Shown here: piece by piece, positions 1 through 9,307 of the stretch
Numbering within the stretch: position 1 is the stretch's first letter
Layout: each line of letters begins with the position of its first letter
From: Leptospira montravelensis
GTDB taxonomy: Bacteria > Spirochaetota > Leptospiria > Leptospirales > Leptospiraceae
Length of the DNA: 64,000 bases
Assembly (NCBI RefSeq): GCF_004770045.1
Contig: NZ_RQFO01000016.1
Coordinates: 149,501-213,500, forward strand
Reading direction: 5' to 3'
Program-made: the position numbers and the translations under genes
The notes under the pieces: model-generated
The model's database searches: none
What the model saw: the letters and a program-made list of their open reading frames with translations, nothing else
What the model was told of the DNA's origin: nothing

Positions 1-1
1 T

Positions 2-187
2 TTTGAATACCAAGTGGCTTGTCGAATTTTGCCAGAGGAACAAATCGAAACCTGGATCCATATCGATGGAATTGCAGAAGAAAGAGAAAGGTTAAAACAA
101 ATTGGCAATACAGAACATCCTGTCTTTTCGCTCGTTTGTCTGGGAGATTTGTTTGCACTAACTCTACCAAGCACCATTTCCATTTAA
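2..187 (+). CDS. C-terminal 61 residues of an unidentified protein (5' end outside window)
   Basis: An open frame enters from the left edge and stops at the TAA at 185-187. The 61 visible residues show no recognisable catalytic motif. The stretch is mixed and acidic (it contains PEEQIETWIHIDG) and ends in a hydrophobic tail. The frame stays open without any internal start, and the next gene begins 55 bases later on the same strand, so the two may be co-transcribed. I do not recognise the family. That it is coding is an inference from the open frame and plausible composition. Confidence 0.5.
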   Translation, partial: FEYQVACRILPEEQIETWIHIDGIAEERERLKQIGNTEHPVFSLVCLGDLFALTLPSTISI

Positions 188-242
188 AGGGAATCCCTAA
201 GAAAAATCTTGATTCTTTTCGAGTACCCGTCAGGATTTGCCG

Positions 243-1277
243 GTGTTTCGGCAATTCCTTCGACTCGTTTGTTTTTGTCTGTTGGTGGCAGTGCTGCCGG
301 TGGAAAACTTACTAGCCCAAGATTTTAAAACACAACATTTCCCTGATGAAGGTTACCTGCAAGCTTGGAACTTTACCTTTCGAAATGAAAAATACAATCT
401 TTTTGCAACCTTTCTAGTTAGTAATTTTGGTCCCGGATCACATAACAACGGTATATCTCTACTTTTAAAACCCAAAGACCAACCCGTTTTTTATTCCACT
501 CGTGAATTTGATTCCGATGAATATGATTTTAAAAAAGGTCAGTTCTACCAAAGGAGTGGGGAGAATTGGATGGAATACAAAAACGGTATTTATTCCTTCT
601 ATATGAACTACGGGGATTGGGAAATCAAATTAGACTACAAACCCAGACGTGGTTCAGTGCCCATATCTCAAGGTAAATATCCTTTAAAAGATGATGGTAA
701 ATTTGTCCAAGCAGACATTCCATTTTCCTACTCGCAAGTAACAGGCACCATTCGATACAAAGAAGTTACGGAAGAGATCAAAGGTATTGGTGGTTTGGAA
801 CATATTTTAACAAATGAACCTGTGTATCAATTTTCAAAAAAATGGGAACTTGTAAGATCCATCACTAAGGATGGATATCGAATTTTTACAGGTGGGTTTG
901 TTGGAACACCAAATTTTCCTGGTAGTTTTTTTAGGCGAGTGGCTGTCATCGACAACACTGGTCATTTGGTTTTAGAAGCGACAGTGGAACGAGTTGAAGT
1001 TTTGGACTGGGAAAAAGAACCTACTTCTGGTTATACGATACCAAAAAGAGAGGTTCTATATTTTAATGAAGGAAAATGTTCACTTCTTGTCAAACGAACT
1101 AAACCAATTGCAACGATGAGTGCTTTAGAAAACATTTCTTCGTTTTTAAGATTTTTTATCCAATTGTTTTTTGCCAAACCTTACCAGATCCATTGGCACG
1201 CAGATCTTAAATTAGATTGTCCCATTTGGTCAGGTGAGGCAAAAGGATACCATTCTAATTACTTAATCAATGAATGA
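243..1277 (+). CDS. Exported hypothetical protein, possibly of the AttH/CrtC lipocalin-like type
   Basis: The N-terminus is a clear Sec signal peptide: a basic start, the hydrophobic run LVCFCLLVAVLPV and a likely cleavage after LLAQ. The product is therefore probably periplasmic or surface exposed. The mature part of about 310 residues is rich in beta-forming, aromatic residues. It has a GIGGLEH element that loosely recalls the AttH/hydroxyneurosporene-synthase-like beta-barrel proteins, but that resemblance is weak. I favour the GTG at 243 because an AGGA at 232-235 lies seven bases before it. A TTG at 237 is in frame but sits too close to that site. It converges on the next gene. Function unknown. 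Confidence 0.75.
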   Translation: MFRQFLRLVCFCLLVAVLPVENLLAQDFKTQHFPDEGYLQAWNFTFRNEKYNLFATFLVSNFGPGSHNNGISLLLKPKDQPVFYSTREFDSDEYDFKKGQFYQRSGENWMEYKNGIYSFYMNYGDWEIKLDYKPRRGSVPISQGKYPLKDDGKFVQADIPFSYSQVTGTIRYKEVTEEIKGIGGLEHILTNEPVYQFSKKWELVRSITKDGYRIFTGGFVGTPNFPGSFFRRVAVIDNTGHLVLEATVERVEVLDWEKEPTSGYTIPKREVLYFNEGKCSLLVKRTKPIATMSALENISSFLRFFIQLFFAKPYQIHWHADLKLDCPIWSGEAKGYHSNYLINE

Positions 1278-1343
1278 ACTGTAAAAGCGAATGTAGACGA
1301 AATTTGAATTTTTACAAATGTTTATTTAGAATTCAATATAACA

Positions 1344-2291
1344 CTAAAGAATAAATTTTTGTCCTTCATGGGCAATATGAACCTGCATTCCACCAGGTTT
1401 GATTAATCTTGCTTCATCTAAAATAATCCGAGCCACTTCATGGTCTGTATGATCCGGTTCATGATGTGTGAGAACTACAGAGCGAATTTCCATCATCTCT
1501 GCAAACTCCACTGCCTTGCTAACCGCTGTGTGACCCCAACCAATTTTTTTTTCAGCTTCCGAAGTACTATACTGTGCATCAATGATGATGAGGTCAGCAC
1601 CAGCAATCTGAGGTTTCATTTTAAGTAGATGTTCTCTGTCTTCTTCACGGTATTCCACATCAGTACAAAAAAGAAAAATTTTATTTCCCTCACGAATTCT
1701 ATAACCGGTACAAGATCCCGGATGGCGAAGTCCAAAAGGAATGATCTTTAGACCACCTAACATATAGGACTCGAACTCCTTCCAAAGATGAAAGTGCTTT
1801 TTAGAGGCCATTTGTTGCAAAGTAACAGGGAAGTTCTCTGGATGTTGTTGGCGTACAAGCCTTTCTTCTAAATTCTCTATACATGAGTAAAAATGAATAT
1901 TACAAGAAGGTGAATAACCCGGCTTAAAAAAAGGCCAACCTTGGATATGATCCCAATGTGTATGAGAAACTAAGATATGAATGTCCATTTCTTCGCCACT
2001 AAAGGCTAAAGGAGCCATTTGATTGCCGAGAACTCGAAGTCCTGTTCCCATATCTAATATGACTTTTTCACCACCATCCCCTTCAATGAATACGCAGGTA
2101 GTGTTTCCTCCCAAATCTTGGGAAAGGGGGATGGGCAAATGGTTTAAAAATTCCTCTTCCGAAAACCCTTCTGGATCCTTCCGCCACTCTTCCTTAGCCA
2201 TTTGGAGAATTTTTAAAGTTTTCTCTCGTTGTTCTGATTTAGAAATCGGTGTGGGGAGAGAACCTCGAACGCCAAAAAGAGTTATTTTCAT
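1344..2291 (-). CDS. Metallo-beta-lactamase-fold metal-dependent hydrolase
   Basis: This is a cytosolic-looking 315-residue protein of the metallo-beta-lactamase superfamily. Visible are an N-terminal strand MKITLFGVRGS, a GGNTTCV element before the active site, the metal motif SHTHWDH near residue 110, a downstream His in LRHPGS, an Asp in CTDVEY, and a final THHEPDH. Together these give the full set of dinuclear metal ligands. The arrangement is typical of standalone hydrolases acting on phosphodiesters or related esters. The substrate cannot be read from the sequence. It is divergently oriented to trmB with about 40 bases between them, so they probably have separate promoters. Confidence 0.85.
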   Translation of the reverse strand: MKITLFGVRGSLPTPISKSEQREKTLKILQMAKEEWRKDPEGFSEEEFLNHLPIPLSQDLGGNTTCVFIEGDGGEKVILDMGTGLRVLGNQMAPLAFSGEEMDIHILVSHTHWDHIQGWPFFKPGYSPSCNIHFYSCIENLEERLVRQQHPENFPVTLQQMASKKHFHLWKEFESYMLGGLKIIPFGLRHPGSCTGYRIREGNKIFLFCTDVEYREEDREHLLKMKPQIAGADLIIIDAQYSTSEAEKKIGWGHTAVSKAVEFAEMMEIRSVVLTHHEPDHTDHEVARIILDEARLIKPGGMQVHIAHEGQKFIL

Positions 2292-2333
2292 CTAGTTCCT
2301 TTTTAAAATCCTGACAATACATCATCGGAAGGA

Positions 2334-2999
2334 ATGCAATTGTTAGTTAACCCTGAAATCCAAGAAAAACTTTGGAAGTTTACTACCAAGACTTCCTATC
2401 AATCAGACTATCTCCTGCAACCTAATGAGCGCGGAAAAAAAATCGACCTAAAAAAATCTTTCCCTGGTGAGATCCAAAACTTCGTTCTAGAACTTGGATC
2501 GGGTTGGGGGGAAGTTGCCATCGAATTAGCAAAGAATGACCGCCAAACAGGATACTTACTGATGGAAAAGAAGGTAAATCGCATCATTCATACCGAAAAA
2601 CATAGAAAAACGCTAGGTTTAGAGAATATCCGCTATATGACCGTTAACTTCCAATGGTTTTTTGATGAATTATTAGAAAAAGAAATTTTCGACCAAGTGA
2701 TCATCAACTTCCCGGATCCTTGGCCCAAGAAAAAACATCGTAAAAACAGGCTTATGCAAGTCGATATGCTCGAACAGATTTACGACTTACTAAAACCAGG
2801 CGGCCAATTGTTATTTGCCACTGATTACGGCCCTTATGCAAGACGAACGATTTCCTTATTCAGAAAATTTCCAAAATTTGTTTGGGATAAAAAAGAGTAC
2901 GAATTCGAAAGACCAGGTTTCCCTATTTCCTTTTTCGAGGCAGAAAAAAGAAACGAAGGGAAACGGATTTATTACCTTAACCGGACCAAAATTACATAA
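2334..2999 (+). CDS. trmB: tRNA (guanine-N7-)-methyltransferase TrmB
   Basis: TrmB methylates N7 of guanine 46 in the tRNA variable loop using S-adenosylmethionine. The 221-residue protein has the SAM-binding motif LELGSGWGEVAIELA near residue 50 and the TrmB signature NFPDPWPKKKHRKNRL near residue 125. The length is normal for the family. The GGAAGGA purine tract runs directly into the ATG at 2334, which is too close for that start. The in-frame TTG at 2340 has better spacing, so the true N-terminus may be two residues shorter. It converges on the TPR lipoprotein gene downstream. Confidence 0.95.
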   Translation: MQLLVNPEIQEKLWKFTTKTSYQSDYLLQPNERGKKIDLKKSFPGEIQNFVLELGSGWGEVAIELAKNDRQTGYLLMEKKVNRIIHTEKHRKTLGLENIRYMTVNFQWFFDELLEKEIFDQVIINFPDPWPKKKHRKNRLMQVDMLEQIYDLLKPGGQLLFATDYGPYARRTISLFRKFPKFVWDKKEYEFERPGFPISFFEAEKRNEGKRIYYLNRTKIT

Positions 3000-3064
3000 A
3001 CTAAGTAAGAACCAAAGTTTCCTACTTAAAATCAATTTACATTTATTCAGTTGTTTTTTCTGTA

Positions 3065-6000
3065 TTAGTCCACAGTTACCGTGCTGATACGAAGTCCGTC
3101 CCGGTCCCCTTTCCAAGGAACAGGAGTTTTTTCACTTCCTTTGATAAGGACTAGTTCCTTCGACCTTCCTTCCACCACAAGTCCATCTAATGGATAATAA
3201 AAATCACCTTGAATAGCATATGAATCCTTCCACTTAGAGCCACCTTTCCAAAGGTAGGTGGTGTTTTCTGTATTAATGAGTAAAGACTCTTGATTTTTGA
3301 CAACGGAGCGAATAGAATCCGTATTTCCAAGAGAGTAAAGTTTAGCTTTCTCACTTCCTTCATAAACATGGCTTCCGAATTGAATCAAACAAGAATCTTC
3401 CAAACAACCAAGGATTTGTGCTGATTCTTTTGTATCCTTTTTGGCAACAGGGTTTGAAAGTTTTTTGTCTTTATCGGAATTGGCGCTGGAACCAATCGCA
3501 AATACTTGTAATTGAAATTCTTTTTTCAAATCACGAAGTACAAAAAGTTTTCCTTCTGCCGTATAAGAAAAACTTAAAAAATCAATTCCATTCCATTCTT
3601 CTTCAATTTCTAAGTTTGGATTAGTTTTTACAATTTTTCTGTCTGTGCCTTTTTCTTTTTCCAATAGAAGGAAAAAACCATTCGCATCAGCCGTACCTTG
3701 TTTGACTTTCCATCCAACTAACACCTGTTTCTTAAAAGTCATCTTTCCTGACTCTGGATAAATTTTTGTGGCAGTATCATTTGAAATTCCAACAAGTTCC
3801 TTACCAGCAACTAACAATTGAAAAGGAGTGGATGTGTATTGTTTCCAAACCAGTTCTTTTGTAATTCGATCATAACCAACAAGTGCAGATCCATAATTTA
3901 CAATGATTCGATTGGGGTAAACAATTGGTGTGGAAACAGGTGTTCCAGAAAGATTGAGGTCAGTCACATGAAGGGGTTCGTCATCCAAAGTATCGGAAGG
4001 AAGTAATCTTGCGTATTTAGTTTCCCCATATTCGCGTAAAATTTTCTCTTTTACTTGGTTACGTTTTATTTTCAGCTTTTCAGAAGGAGATAGTTTTTGT
4101 TTGGCATCGAGAATCCGAAATTGAGCAAAAAAAGCTTCTGCTGATGGTTCTTCTTTTAGAACACGATCCATGATTTTTTCTGCTTCTTCTAATTTGTTTT
4201 CTTTATAATAAATGTATGCTAACTGGATCTCACCATCCATAAAATCAGGATCCGATTTGCGAATGGATTCCAAAATGGATTTTGCTTCTTTTGTAAGGTC
4301 TTCATTGAAATAGGCGATTGCTAAATTATAGGAAGAAAGTCCAAATTCTGAATCTTTTACACGTGCCTTTTCAAATTCTCGTTTTGCATTTTCCATCTGG
4401 TTTAACTTATAAAAAGCTAAACCTTTCGCAACATTACTCGGAGCAAAATTTGGATTAACTAATATGGAACGGTCAAAATCACCAATAGCAGCTTCGTAGT
4501 TTTTACGTTTCATAGTCACGAGGCCTAACATATAATAAGCGTAATACGAATCAGGCTTTTCTTTTAAAATTTCGTTAAAACCATCTTCCGCTTTTTTTAG
4601 TTCCCCTTTTTTGTAATAAAAAGAGTAAATCCCTTCTTTAAAGGATACAGCATTTTCTTTGTTTGTACGAACTGCATTTTCTAAAATGGAAAGACCTTTT
4701 TCTTCCTCACCTTTTTCAATATAACATTCAGCAATTTTTACAAGAAGGGAGGCCTTAGGAACCCGGTCATATGCCTTTTGGTAAGGAGTGACTGCTTCTA
4801 GGTATTTTTTACGATTAAAAAACGAATTTCCTTCTTTTACAAAAGGAAGGATCTCCGCAAAACGCGAGTTCTCTGCTACCGTCTTTTCAGTTTCAATTAG
4901 TTCAGGAATGTCTTTTGTAAATTTTTTGGATTTTTGGATGAACTCATTGGCACGAGTATAATTTTCTTTAGAGTTTTCTTCTACGGCACGTTTGTAATAC
5001 AAACTTCCTAACCGGTAATCAACAGCCTCATTATTTGGGAATTTTTTCTTCAGTCCCAAATAAATCGATTCCGCCTCATCCCATTTACTAGCATCTTCCG
5101 CAATTCTTCCCAAAGTGATGGCACTAAATGGATCTGTTGCAGAAAGTATTTCGAGTTTTTTAATGTATTCTTTTTCTTTTTTGGATTCACCGGTTTTTGC
5201 ATAAACACGAGCTAACCCCTGTAAAGCGCCAGGATTTGTCGAATCCATTCGGTAAGCTTCTAAAAACGAACTTTCCGATTTTTTATATTCTGTGAAGGCA
5301 AAGTAAGCACGACCAAATGCATTTTGAACCGCAGGGTTTTCTGGATTCACACCCATCGCTTTACCGTATTCATCCAAGGCTTGTTTACGTTTCCCTTGGC
5401 GAAGAAAAACATCTCCATCAGCAATATACTTTTGTGATTCAGCCAAAACTTTAGCTTTCCGAATTTCTTCTTTTTTTGCCTTAGGGTGAGACTCTGCTTT
5501 TTTTAATACATCCAAAGCTTCTTCAAAACGTCCCGAATCAATTAAAACATAAGCTAAATTGAGTTTTGGTTCAAAAAAATTTGGATCCCAAGTAGAAGCA
5601 TCCTGAAAACTAAGAGTGGCTTTTTTGGTTTCCCCCCATTTCCATTCGCATATTCCTTGTTTGTTGCGGATTTCTGCATTTTTAGGAATTTTTAACCCAG
5701 CTTGTTTGGAAGTTTTTAAACAATCTGAATAATTATGAGTTTGGATATATACGTTACAAAGTCCAACATAGGCATTTGGATTTGTATCTGAAAGTGAAAT
5801 GGATTTTTTAAAACTATCTTCGCTTTCTTTGAGTTTGCCACCTAACAACTGTGCATTTCCCAAAAAAGACCACAATGATCCATTTTGCGGCTGCAATTCG
5901 GTTGCTTTTTTAAATTCCGATGAAGCATCCGTATAATTTTTTTTTGCTAAAAAATCATTTCCTCGTTGGATCAGTGAGGCAATCTTTGTAGAAAGTTTAG

Positions 6001-6664
6001 CATCTTTGGCAGTTTTTAATTCAGGATTGAGTTTTTCCGCCTTAGCAAAGTAAGCTTCTGCTTCGTCGTATCTTTTTAATTCTAAACAAATATCACCCAA
6101 TTGATTTAAAAGTTCAACAGGGTAAGGAAATTCTGGTTTTGTTTCCAAAGATTTGAGAACCACAAGGCTTTCTTGGTAGCGACCGAGGTTTTTTAAAAGA
6201 ATTCCTGTTTTGTAGGTGTAAATGGTCTCTTCTGGTTTGAGTTGGCTTAGGGTTTGGTATGTGGAAAGTGCTTCCTCATTTTCTCCCAAAGTGGATTGGA
6301 CAGTACCAAGACCAATCAGTAGTTTTTCATTTTTGGGATCTAAGTTTTTGCCTTTTTCAAAAGCAAGTTTTGCATTTCCATAGTCACCTAATTGATAATA
6401 GGAGGAACCTAACAAAGAGTAACCATCAATTAGTTCAAAGGTTTGAATGGAAGTTTTTGCTTTTTCCAAAGCTGTGTCTATATTCCCTTTTTGAAATTCG
6501 TTACTCCCCTCTGCTACGAGTGCCCGCGCCTCTTCAATTTTTTGGCGGTCAGAAATATCCGATTTTTCTATAACAGGATCTTTAACAGTGACTGGTTTGA
6601 AATCTCTAGATTGACAACCAATAAACAGAACAAAGGTGATAATTAAAAAACTAAGTTGTCTCAT
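3065..6664 (-). CDS. Large TPR-repeat lipoprotein with C-terminal propeller-like region
   Basis: This 1199-residue protein starts with a lipoprotein signal (MRQLSFLIITFVLFIGC, lipidated Cys at 17). From about residue 30 to 880 it consists of many tandem 34-residue TPR units, recognisable by repeated W/Y-LG..Y/A-A..P patterns such as LLGSSYYQLGDYGNA. The last 300 residues lack TPRs and carry beta strands with a VGYDRITKELVWKQ element, like PQQ-type beta-propellers. It is expected to be a membrane-anchored protein-interaction scaffold. Its start overlaps the stop of the PEGA gene by four bases (ATGA), so the two are translationally coupled. It is the third gene of a three-lipoprotein operon. 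Partners unknown. Confidence 0.85.
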   Translation of the reverse strand: MRQLSFLIITFVLFIGCQSRDFKPVTVKDPVIEKSDISDRQKIEEARALVAEGSNEFQKGNIDTALEKAKTSIQTFELIDGYSLLGSSYYQLGDYGNAKLAFEKGKNLDPKNEKLLIGLGTVQSTLGENEEALSTYQTLSQLKPEETIYTYKTGILLKNLGRYQESLVVLKSLETKPEFPYPVELLNQLGDICLELKRYDEAEAYFAKAEKLNPELKTAKDAKLSTKIASLIQRGNDFLAKKNYTDASSEFKKATELQPQNGSLWSFLGNAQLLGGKLKESEDSFKKSISLSDTNPNAYVGLCNVYIQTHNYSDCLKTSKQAGLKIPKNAEIRNKQGICEWKWGETKKATLSFQDASTWDPNFFEPKLNLAYVLIDSGRFEEALDVLKKAESHPKAKKEEIRKAKVLAESQKYIADGDVFLRQGKRKQALDEYGKAMGVNPENPAVQNAFGRAYFAFTEYKKSESSFLEAYRMDSTNPGALQGLARVYAKTGESKKEKEYIKKLEILSATDPFSAITLGRIAEDASKWDEAESIYLGLKKKFPNNEAVDYRLGSLYYKRAVEENSKENYTRANEFIQKSKKFTKDIPELIETEKTVAENSRFAEILPFVKEGNSFFNRKKYLEAVTPYQKAYDRVPKASLLVKIAECYIEKGEEEKGLSILENAVRTNKENAVSFKEGIYSFYYKKGELKKAEDGFNEILKEKPDSYYAYYMLGLVTMKRKNYEAAIGDFDRSILVNPNFAPSNVAKGLAFYKLNQMENAKREFEKARVKDSEFGLSSYNLAIAYFNEDLTKEAKSILESIRKSDPDFMDGEIQLAYIYYKENKLEEAEKIMDRVLKEEPSAEAFFAQFRILDAKQKLSPSEKLKIKRNQVKEKILREYGETKYARLLPSDTLDDEPLHVTDLNLSGTPVSTPIVYPNRIIVNYGSALVGYDRITKELVWKQYTSTPFQLLVAGKELVGISNDTATKIYPESGKMTFKKQVLVGWKVKQGTADANGFFLLLEKEKGTDRKIVKTNPNLEIEEEWNGIDFLSFSYTAEGKLFVLRDLKKEFQLQVFAIGSSANSDKDKKLSNPVAKKDTKESAQILGCLEDSCLIQFGSHVYEGSEKAKLYSLGNTDSIRSVVKNQESLLINTENTTYLWKGGSKWKDSYAIQGDFYYPLDGLVVEGRSKELVLIKGSEKTPVPWKGDRDGLRISTVTVD

Positions 6665-8274
6665 TTTTGGAGCCTTTCCTCAAATTTAACCATATCAGGA
6701 TATCTTATTTTTACACCACGAAGTGGTGTGCCCGTGATGGGAGCGTTATGCGGGGTCAAAACTCCTAAATTCCAAAAAGTTTCAAAATTCCAAGGAAGTT
6801 CTTCGACAGTTTTATTTCCTAAAGACAATCGAATCATTTTCTTTTCTATATCAGTGGAAAGTTTGACTGTTCGTCCTTTAAGTTCATCTTCTTTGTCCCA
6901 ACGATAGGAAGAACGAACAGGAGCTTCTTTTTCTTCCGAAGAAAACTTTATGATATGAAAATCTGTTTTGTCTACATAAACTAAAATGGCATTTTGGTTA
7001 TGATCGGTAAAAGACAAACCAACCGCACCGTTCAAATCTTTCACAAGATCTAATACAAGTTCTGCTTCCAGATAATCAGGGATTAAGTCTTCCGAATACA
7101 CTCCATACCAACCAGAAGGCAGGTCTTTGTTTTTTGCAAATGTCAATTTGCCTGGAAAAGTAGCAGAAAAGTTTGGAGAAAGAGATGTTAAATTCCAGAA
7201 CTCTTCCGATTCCCAACCCACTCCGTCTTCTAGTGAAATAGGCAATGCAACAGAAGTAATTTGTTTTGGTCTAACTTTGATTCCCGCTTTAGCATATTCA
7301 AAGTTAGAATCATTTTTTGTGCGAATGAATTGGATCGGATAACTACCGTAAGGTACACCCGATTCCGCATATTGTGTTTTTCCTTTTTTCTGACCATCCA
7401 CTACGATGTCGAGGCCAGGAGGAAAACTGGAAATGACAATGGTTCCTTGGGAAATATCATCACTCCATTCCTGGAACACTCTTGTGGTTTTTCCTGCTCG
7501 AATTAATATATTTCGTTTTACCTGATCTTTGCCAGGTTTAGCAAAGGAAAGCGTATGTTTGCCATTGATAAGTTGGTAAGAAAGTAAAGGTGCTTTGCCT
7601 ACTTCCACCCCATCCAAGTAAATGGTAGTTCCCGGTGAAGTGGAAAATACAGAAACATTTCCACGTAAGGAAGAAGTAAAATAATTACGGAGGTCATCTT
7701 CAGAAGGAGAAGAAACTTCTGCGAAATAAGAAGGGACAATCCCGGTTAAAGGTTGGAGTTGTCTTTTGCCATGAAATACATCAAAGGATTTTAACGATTT
7801 TACAACTGGTTCTTTTTCCTCTTGGTAAACAAAGATCGCCTTTCCAAATATTTGTGATAATACTGGGTCTTTGTATTGGATCTCAACGGAAACTCTTTCC
7901 GCATTTTTTATAAGCGTTAATTCTAATAATAAATCTAAGTCGGAGGATTCGAAAAATTTCGGGTCTGGGTTCTTAGGAGCTTTTTTGTATAATCCTAGTT
8001 TGTTATGTGGGAAAAGAATTTTTTCTTCCAGTAATAATAAATCAGATTTAGAAAACCCCTCTGGAACTTGTTTCCAGAGGAGGGAAAAATGAGGGGTGGA
8101 TTTATTTACCAGTCGTTCTTTGTAATCTCTACCCGAAGGAAGGGGTTCTGATTCACCCGGAAGCGGTGTGATGAACTTAGGTTTTGTAAAACTTCGATTT
8201 AGCGTTTCGATCTTTGTGACCGAAGAACAATAACCGACTAAAAAACAAAGGACCGGTAAATAAACATATCTCAT
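6661..8274 (-). CDS. Lipoprotein with two PEGA domains and a C-terminal beta-sandwich-like region
   Basis: The 537-residue product has a short signal peptide with a loose lipobox (LVGYC, Cys 16). Two PEGA-type units follow, at about residues 206-268 (SPGTTIYLDGVEVGKAPL) and 277-345 (PPGLDIVVDGQKKGKTQY). PEGA domains are small beta domains usually found on surface or envelope proteins. The last 180 residues look like a jelly-roll of the laminin-G/concanavalin type (GWYGVYSEDL, VGLSFTDHNQNA). It overlaps both neighbours by four bases, between the FecR-domain and TPR lipoproteins. A joint envelope complex is an inference from this layout. Confidence 0.8.
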   Translation of the reverse strand: MRYVYLPVLCFLVGYCSSVTKIETLNRSFTKPKFITPLPGESEPLPSGRDYKERLVNKSTPHFSLLWKQVPEGFSKSDLLLLEEKILFPHNKLGLYKKAPKNPDPKFFESSDLDLLLELTLIKNAERVSVEIQYKDPVLSQIFGKAIFVYQEEKEPVVKSLKSFDVFHGKRQLQPLTGIVPSYFAEVSSPSEDDLRNYFTSSLRGNVSVFSTSPGTTIYLDGVEVGKAPLLSYQLINGKHTLSFAKPGKDQVKRNILIRAGKTTRVFQEWSDDISQGTIVISSFPPGLDIVVDGQKKGKTQYAESGVPYGSYPIQFIRTKNDSNFEYAKAGIKVRPKQITSVALPISLEDGVGWESEEFWNLTSLSPNFSATFPGKLTFAKNKDLPSGWYGVYSEDLIPDYLEAELVLDLVKDLNGAVGLSFTDHNQNAILVYVDKTDFHIIKFSSEEKEAPVRSSYRWDKEDELKGRTVKLSTDIEKKMIRLSLGNKTVEELPWNFETFWNLGVLTPHNAPITGTPLRGVKIRYPDMVKFEERLQK

Positions 8275-9242
8275 TTCGTCTTATCAAAACTCTCTTTTGG
8301 AGCTAATTTTAGGGAATCTTTTTGAACATCTTTTTTAATGTATTTTGAATCTTCAATGGACTTAGCCGTTGTAATTACTTCATCAGATTTTGATTTGGTA
8401 ATCTCACGTGTTCTTGCTGCTTTTTCCAATTCTTCCGCAGATGATCCAAGATTCAATTTTTGAAGTTCTTCGTTATTGGTTTTTAGCTCATTCGCAAGAG
8501 ACTCAAACTGTAACATCTTAGTATTTTCAAAAGCCAACATTTCTTTCATCTCTGTTAGAGATTGTTTGTCCATTGGTTTGATCATTTTTTCAGAAAGTTT
8601 GGTTTCATTTCCGACTTCAGCTGTTTTCTGTTTGTCGACAACAATTTCGTTTTCTGAATTTGCTTTACGAACGGCAACAGCTCCATCAAGAACAGTATAT
8701 TTAACTACACAATTTCCTGATCCGCAAGCTACGTTTCCACCTTTTGCTGATGGATTTTCAACATTCGTAAGAAAGATAGTTCCACGAACACCCGCAATCG
8801 AAGTAGGTGTAACAACACTGAAAGATTCTGTTTTTCTTTCTTTGCGTAAAACAGTCACAAGTTTTCCGTATTGCATATTCACTTCTGTTTCGCGTGATCC
8901 ATCATTTGCAGCAAATGCTTGGCTTACACTAAGAGAAGTATTTTTGTTTAATTTAAGAACTCCGTCTTCACCCACAAGGATTTCGACAGAACCGTTTTGG
9001 CCGGTGACTATGGTATCTTTGGAAGTTAATACATCACCTAAGTTTGGTTTGACTTGTCCATTTTCGCGAATGACAACTACATCACCTTTAACAAATGCAA
9101 CCACAACATTACTAACCTGTTCTGTTTTCTCTGTAACGTTTGTTACAGATTCCTTGGAATCTTTTTGGCAAGCCGTTAGAAATATAGCAAATACTGCCAC
9201 AAATCCAAATGCCGACAACTGATTGATCATTGTTCGTTTCAT
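8271..9242 (-). CDS. FecR-domain lipoprotein
   Basis: The protein has 323 residues, a lipoprotein signal (FAIFLTAC, Cys 25) and a FecR-type domain from about 48 to 205. Diagnostic parts are KGDVVVIRENGQV, LGDVLTSKDTIVTG and TPTSIAGVRGTIF. A Lys/Glu-rich, probably coiled-coil tail follows from about 225. Classical FecR proteins are inner-membrane anti-sigma regulators with a transmembrane helix. Here the domain is on a lipoprotein and no sigma gene is adjacent, so an envelope structural or binding role is more likely. A strong GGAGG stands seven bases before the ATG. Its stop overlaps the PEGA gene start by four bases, which makes this the first gene of the trio. Confidence 0.85.
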   Translation of the reverse strand: MKRTMINQLSAFGFVAVFAIFLTACQKDSKESVTNVTEKTEQVSNVVVAFVKGDVVVIRENGQVKPNLGDVLTSKDTIVTGQNGSVEILVGEDGVLKLNKNTSLSVSQAFAANDGSRETEVNMQYGKLVTVLRKERKTESFSVVTPTSIAGVRGTIFLTNVENPSAKGGNVACGSGNCVVKYTVLDGAVAVRKANSENEIVVDKQKTAEVGNETKLSEKMIKPMDKQSLTEMKEMLAFENTKMLQFESLANELKTNNEELQKLNLGSSAEELEKAARTREITKSKSDEVITTAKSIEDSKYIKKDVQKDSLKLAPKESFDKTK

Positions 9243-9307
9243 CTTCCTTCCTCCGGAAATAACACTCTAAGAATAGATAACAACTGAGGGCTTGGCAACT
9301 CTTTTCC

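Noticed and set aside
8476..9222. A 248-codon open frame antisense to the FecR-domain gene
   Set aside because: It is fully covered by the FecR-domain lipoprotein gene, which has a strong ribosome site and clear motifs; the antisense frame has none.
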